Source of the DNA: Pirellulales bacterium
Lineage (GTDB): Bacteria > Planctomycetota > Planctomycetia > Pirellulales > DATAWG01
Direction of reading: 5' to 3'
NCBI GenBank assembly: GCA_036267355.1
Contig: DATAWG010000008.1
Location: 37,042 to 101,041 of the forward strand
DNA: 64,000 nucleotides
Under the pieces are notes generated by a model. The model was not told where the DNA came from and ran no database searches. It worked only from the letters and a program-made list of their open reading frames with translations. Shown one piece after another: positions 61,301-64,000 of the stretch. Positions within the stretch are counted from its first letter, which is position 1. Every line of letters starts with the position of its first letter. The position numbers and the translations under genes are program-made.

Positions 61301-62689
61301 GAGGTTTTGAAACTAGCGGCCAACGATCCCAAGCAGAAGCCGAATGCGATGTGGGCCCGCCGTGCCCTGGCAGACCTGCTGGCGAGCACCGGCAAGTATC
61401 CGGATTTTCTCAAAGCCAAGGCCCTGTTGGCGGAGAATGTGCAAAGTAGCGGCAGCACCGACGACAAACTGCGTTTGGCCGAGCTCCTCGGCGAACGGCC
61501 GTCAGAACCGTCGCAATGGCGTGAGGCCGTCGGGCTGTTGGAATCGTGTACCCCGCTTTCGCCGGCAAACCAAATTCATTTGGCCCATCTGCACGAATTA
61601 CTCGGCAATTGGGCCGATGCCCGTCGCGAGATGGTCAACTTCGTATCGGAGCACAGGGCCGGACCGGCCGCCTACATCGCGTTCATCGATATGTTGATCC
61701 GGCACGACGAAGCCGCCGATGCTTCCTCCTGGTTGGATCGCCTTGATGCGGTCGAACCGACGATGCCGGGAAGCGGCCTGACGCCGGCCGTGGCGCTGCG
61801 GAGCCGGATTTTGGTCAAACAAGGCAACACCGATCGAGCGGTTGCATTGCTGAATGGCGTCTTGCCGAGCCGACCTTTGCCGCCGGACAAGCTGCCCCTG
61901 TTGCGGAATGTCGCCATGCAAATGGGTCAATTGGGCCTGAATGCGGCGGCGGAAGAACTGTTCCGCGAATACGCGAATTACGAACCGTCAGGAAAGTTGC
62001 TCTTGGCCAGTTTCCTCGGCCATATCGGCCGTTTGGATGAATCGCTCGATCTGTGCGAAGAATCTCTCAAAACATTTCCCATGCCCGCCGTCATGGCGAT
62101 CGCCGGCGAGGTGTTCCAATCCCAGCCGAGCCATATTCAGCCGAAACATATCGAGCGCGTCGAGAAATGGTATCAGCGAGCGCTCCGCGACGATCCCGAA
62201 TCCGCGCCGCTGCTGCTCCAACTCGCGCAATTCCGCGAGATCAGCGGCAACTTCGACGAATCGGAGCGCATCTATCGCGGCTTGCTCCGTCGCAATGATC
62301 TCGACGCCACGCAGCGCTCCCACGCACTAAATAACCTGGCGTTTTCCCTGGCGGAGCGCAAAAAAGACCTCGCCGAAGCACTCTCATTCATCAATGAAGC
62401 GGCGCAACTCTATGGCCAAACGACCGACGTGCTCGACACGCGGGGGATGGTCTACGTGGCAATGGGCGATTTTCCCAAGGCGCTGGCCGATCTCAACGAC
62501 GCGGTCCTGGGAGCCGATCCTGCCCCTGTTAAGCTGCTCCACTTGGCGCTGGCACAGGACCTGTCGGGCGACCACGCCGCCGCTGTGCTTAGCTTCACGC
62601 GAGCCAAAGAGCAAAAGCTCGACCCCACCGCTCTGCGCAAAAGCGAGCGCGAGTTTTACGATCGCTTGAGCAAGGACCTCGGGCCTTAG
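58310..62689 (+). CDS. Very large TPR-repeat protein
   Basis: The protein has 1459 residues. An N-terminal anchor helix or uncleaved signal (IKLVVVLVVCTVTAIVGVYFAHAF) precedes a long array of TPR-like helical repeats through to the end, for example ALLKEGKRTEALRQYVVYLRQN, AQCYGQLGEYDKQLDASQRVAQTDPTSYQAQVGIAMAYLSMGKTDEAKRRY, and AKIYERAGMSDEAEASFRRAVATGPDQPETWARL. It resembles PEP-CTERM-system TPR proteins (PrsT type) in setting, but is about 1.5 times their length. It probably scaffolds EPS or export machinery in the periplasm. The gene lies in the exosortase/EPS region. The domain type is clear; the role is inferred. Confidence 0.88.
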   Translation: MKRLNIKLVVVLVVCTVTAIVGVYFAHAFQYGQAAISSRQQAEALLKEGKRTEALRQYVVYLRQNDTPDPQVLTDAAQLAKSVAFEQPNRDTVTQAFELLREAIRQLPDNADLRLSYAELMMFAQRSDEAVEPLLWLTAPERGKHDPKFDIMLAQCYIQRSFYDKAVDVCAALTGFDVTARTFDEKKATAPHQIDAYDILAHLLRERTAVLQPQVADLVMDQLVAANKDSYRAHLQRARYWQQYAKGSAAKIAAAKKDLEAALKLAPNDPDVILVAAQSAIIEKKFDECQAILNRGLELYPTNVSMYRQWAILKSTEGKLGDAATQVEAGLKRMPDNPELLWMLCEIKLQQRDVAGARATLGALRNTKYAKPLIDLMDGRVLLFEGKWREAAQEFERLRPLLAQSPENTKQIDLYSAQCYGQLGEYDKQLDASQRVAQTDPTSYQAQVGIAMAYLSMGKTDEAKRRYDLLVKAVGKDKALSTPQIWRPIVQLRMDEQLRRPKAERDWTRVDEIIQQLDSSDAAGSKDKETDKAARSALALVKAEVELRKGDLDKARQILLDARKEYPAEPGIWSALATITSQTDSPAAALKFLDTAPPEIRDSMALRLNRAGILLRQGGPNVKPSLLAIDAGSDTLSAADRGRLWSGLGAAFLSLGEQDTAMRFWSKAADVSPDDLKIRFNLFDLARETGDEAMMSKIVEQFQKLMGVASAEARYADAARSVALVRKSVRERTPTNRSAAPLNDAEKLQLASARKLLEEVSQDRANWYEVARVMGDIEVLEGPGHENDAIADYQKALKLGPPSPLILRPLVLLLSRQNRTEEEKAALDLVSPEYVSELGLGHWAVETAVNSRDFPAAIARAKREVPDDSRDPSGHIWIAKIYERAGMSDEAEASFRRAVATGPDQPETWARLMEHLATHHKLAKIRDVLLEARKQLPEDRVNQVLGPGYALIGQYEQALTYYLAALEAAPDDSSTHRMVANFYLQIGRTEDARKEALEVLKLAANDPKQKPNAMWARRALADLLASTGKYPDFLKAKALLAENVQSSGSTDDKLRLAELLGERPSEPSQWREAVGLLESCTPLSPANQIHLAHLHELLGNWADARREMVNFVSEHRAGPAAYIAFIDMLIRHDEAADASSWLDRLDAVEPTMPGSGLTPAVALRSRILVKQGNTDRAVALLNGVLPSRPLPPDKLPLLRNVAMQMGQLGLNAAAEELFREYANYEPSGKLLLASFLGHIGRLDESLDLCEESLKTFPMPAVMAIAGEVFQSQPSHIQPKHIERVEKWYQRALRDDPESAPLLLQLAQFREISGNFDESERIYRGLLRRNDLDATQRSHALNNLAFSLAERKKDLAEALSFINEAAQLYGQTTDVLDTRGMVYVAMGDFPKALADLNDAVLGADPAPVKLLHLALAQDLSGDHAAAVLSFTRAKEQKLDPTALRKSEREFYDRLSKDLGP

Positions 62690-62781
62690 GCCGACGCAAC
62701 GTATGCCGGTCTCTGGCCGTCACCGTCGATTCAAGCAAGTTGGCACAGCACCAAAATTCCGCGATCCCCCGAGCCCCCTTA

Positions 62782-63078
62782 ATGCCTGCTTCCTACGGCG
62801 ATATTCGCGCCTGGACCGAATCGAAAGATCCCGCGCATGTTCCGTCGTTCGATTCCGTATGCAAGTTGGTCGGCATCCCCGCGTATCTTGAAATCGGCAG
62901 GTATGGGCTGTGCGAGGATTGCGGCTACGGCCACGTCGATCGCGATGAATACACGTCGTCGGAGAATGAGTCGATCCTCGTTTTGGTCCAGTGCATCGAC
63001 GATCTGGCAGTACGTTGCATGCGATGCGCGGCAGCCCATTTCGGCGACCCCAGCAGCGCTCAGGTTGAAAAGCCCTGA
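62782..63078 (+). CDS. Small protein with two CxxC pairs
   Basis: The protein has 98 residues from an ATG at 62782. CEDCGYGHVDRDEY and CMRCAAAHFGD provide two CxxC pairs that could bind one zinc ion, so this may be a small zinc-ribbon-like protein. There is no signal or membrane segment and no family is recognised. It starts 93 bp after the TPR gene. The frame extends to 62740, but the ATG at 62782 gives a more protein-like start. Confidence 0.45.
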   Translation: MPASYGDIRAWTESKDPAHVPSFDSVCKLVGIPAYLEIGRYGLCEDCGYGHVDRDEYTSSENESILVLVQCIDDLAVRCMRCAAAHFGDPSSAQVEKP

Positions 63079-63132
63079 ACAGGCACGCCTCGCTCTAGCT
63101 CGGATTATTCATGGTGCCACACAAGTGCTTTG

Positions 63133-63315
63133 TCACACCTCAATTTTGGGATAGACCGACTTTAGTTTGCAGCGGGCATCTGCGATCTTCATCTGCCATT
63201 CAACGCCGCGCTGCCAACGATTGATTTCATTCGACCAAGTGGCGATTTGTTCGCGGAGCATTTTCAAATCACCGATACGGCGGCCCCGACGCAATGGCGC
63301 GTGATCGAACTACCC
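63133..63315 (-). pseudogene. IS630-family transposase C-terminal remnant
   Basis: Translating the minus strand from about 63300 gives an uninterrupted stretch APLRRGRRIGDLKMLREQ, then IATWSNEINRWQRGVEWQMK and IADARCKLKSVYPKIEV followed by a stop (63133-63135). This is the typical C-terminal end of IS630-family transposases (WQF..ADAR.KL..LYP.I). A stop codon interrupts the frame about 30 bp further upstream, and the DDE core cannot be followed, so it is a relic. No inverted terminal repeats were found. The rest of 63079-63600 holds nothing recognisable. Confidence 0.7.
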
Positions 63316-63603
63316 AATATTGGATTTTCGATTCGTCATCCCGCCTTTTTTTTGGCGTACGGCGGATCGTTTCGTGACGGATCGTCTCGGTAATTTCCCT
63401 TTCGACAACCTTGCGCGCCAGCAACCGCAGCGGTCCAATTGGCGTATCCTAGGCTGCGCTCTCTATTCCGCGGATGCCGGTTTTTCCGGCTCTTGAGGAA
63501 AATTTGCGAATCCCTGTCGGGCCAGGCGGCGGTTCGGTCATTTCCTAGCTATCAGGGTTTGCACTTCGCTCGCCCTACCAAACCAGCTTCGGAGGACTGA
63601 GCC

Positions 63604-63864
63604 ATGCGTCGCTTCAATCAAAACCTGTCGATGGCAATCGCGGTGGTCGGAATCACGTTGTTTGCGAGCGCGGCATTCGCGCACGGTTTTGGCGGCACGG
63701 GCGGCGGACACGTCGGCGGCAGCACCCATCCGACGGCCTTTGCCCCGCGCTCGACCGGCCGTTCGCTGCCTGGCAATACGGTTCACCCGACGAACCGCAT
63801 TCAGAACTTCGCCCGAATCAACAATCCCGGAACCAACTTGCCTCCGGTGTTGATTCCGCCGTAA
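63604..63864 (+). CDS. Small exported glycine/proline-rich protein
   Basis: The protein has 86 residues. A good ribosome-binding site (CGGAGGA, 63590-63596) precedes the ATG. A signal peptide (MAIAVVGITLFASAAFA) is followed by HGFGGTGGGHVGGSTHPTAFAPRS and a Pro/Asn/Arg-rich tail ending LPPVLIPP. No family is recognised; short Gly-rich exported proteins of this type are common in planctomycetes. The 136 bp after it, to the end of the window, hold no gene I can support. Confidence 0.62.
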   Translation: MRRFNQNLSMAIAVVGITLFASAAFAHGFGGTGGGHVGGSTHPTAFAPRSTGRSLPGNTVHPTNRIQNFARINNPGTNLPPVLIPP

Positions 63865-64000
63865 GCGTTCACGATGTTTTGTCGCTTTCCGGAGATTGAT
63901 TGCCTGATTTTAGCTGGCCTGTGGGTGGAGCGGTAGCGCGGAGATGTGTTCCAGAGTGGCAGGCGGAAGAGGAGCGGCAGGGTAAACGACAGCGCCGCTA

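Overview
The window is GC-rich chromosomal DNA from a bacterium of the phylum Planctomycetota, probably close to Pirellulales. The lineage is inferred from gene content. There is a DUF1559 pseudopilin with a C-terminal H-X9-DG motif, a BBP7-type surface barrel protein, a PEP-CTERM protein with an exosortase and an EpsI-like partner, the PVC-type 'small basic protein', and a UvrA made of two fused copies. Families of short dispersed repeats also run through gaps and into reading frames. I saw no rRNA, tRNA or CRISPR array.

Layout: 1-8 kb holds a nucleoside:H+ symporter-like MFS protein, a cytochrome b plus Tat-exported molybdopterin oxidoreductase pair, a membrane protein, a truncated glutamine amidotransferase, a UvrD/PcrA helicase and coaD. 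8-12.3 kb holds the DUF1559 pseudopilin, rsmH and a LysM protein. 12.6-15.3 kb (minus) holds the BBP7-like protein and the PEP-CTERM protein.

16.1-34.0 kb (minus) is one long gene run that looks like a type IV pilus / type II secretion hybrid. In transcription order it has three prepilin-like proteins, a small membrane protein, a GspH-like pseudopilin, PilM, PilN-, PilO- and PilP-like proteins, secretin, a TPR lipoprotein, a histidine kinase, a response regulator, a STAS protein, the PilB/GspE ATPase and the PilC/GspF platform protein. No prepilin peptidase gene lies in the window. 34.3-36.7 kb (minus) has nadC, a small membrane protein and an SMP-30-like exported protein. 37-38.5 kb has a DUF2617-like protein and a CBM9/DOMON-like protein. 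38.5-46.2 kb (minus) is the 2554-residue UvrA. 46.4-48.3 kb has protoporphyrinogen oxidase and the small basic protein.

49-62.7 kb looks like an exopolysaccharide/exosortase region: exosortase, Wzz/BY-kinase fusion and EpsI-like protein on plus, a proline-rich secreted protein and a Wza-like export lipoprotein on minus, then a very large TPR protein. The exosortase could process the PEP-CTERM protein at 14.5-15.3 kb. The last kilobase holds small genes and a remnant of an IS630-family transposase.

The most unusual feature is how dispersed repeats meet coding sequence. Repeat motifs are translated in frame in UvrA, in two prepilin-like proteins and ahead of the Tat signal of the oxidoreductase. 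One sits exactly where an amidotransferase gene is broken and supplies the last codons of the facing helicase gene.
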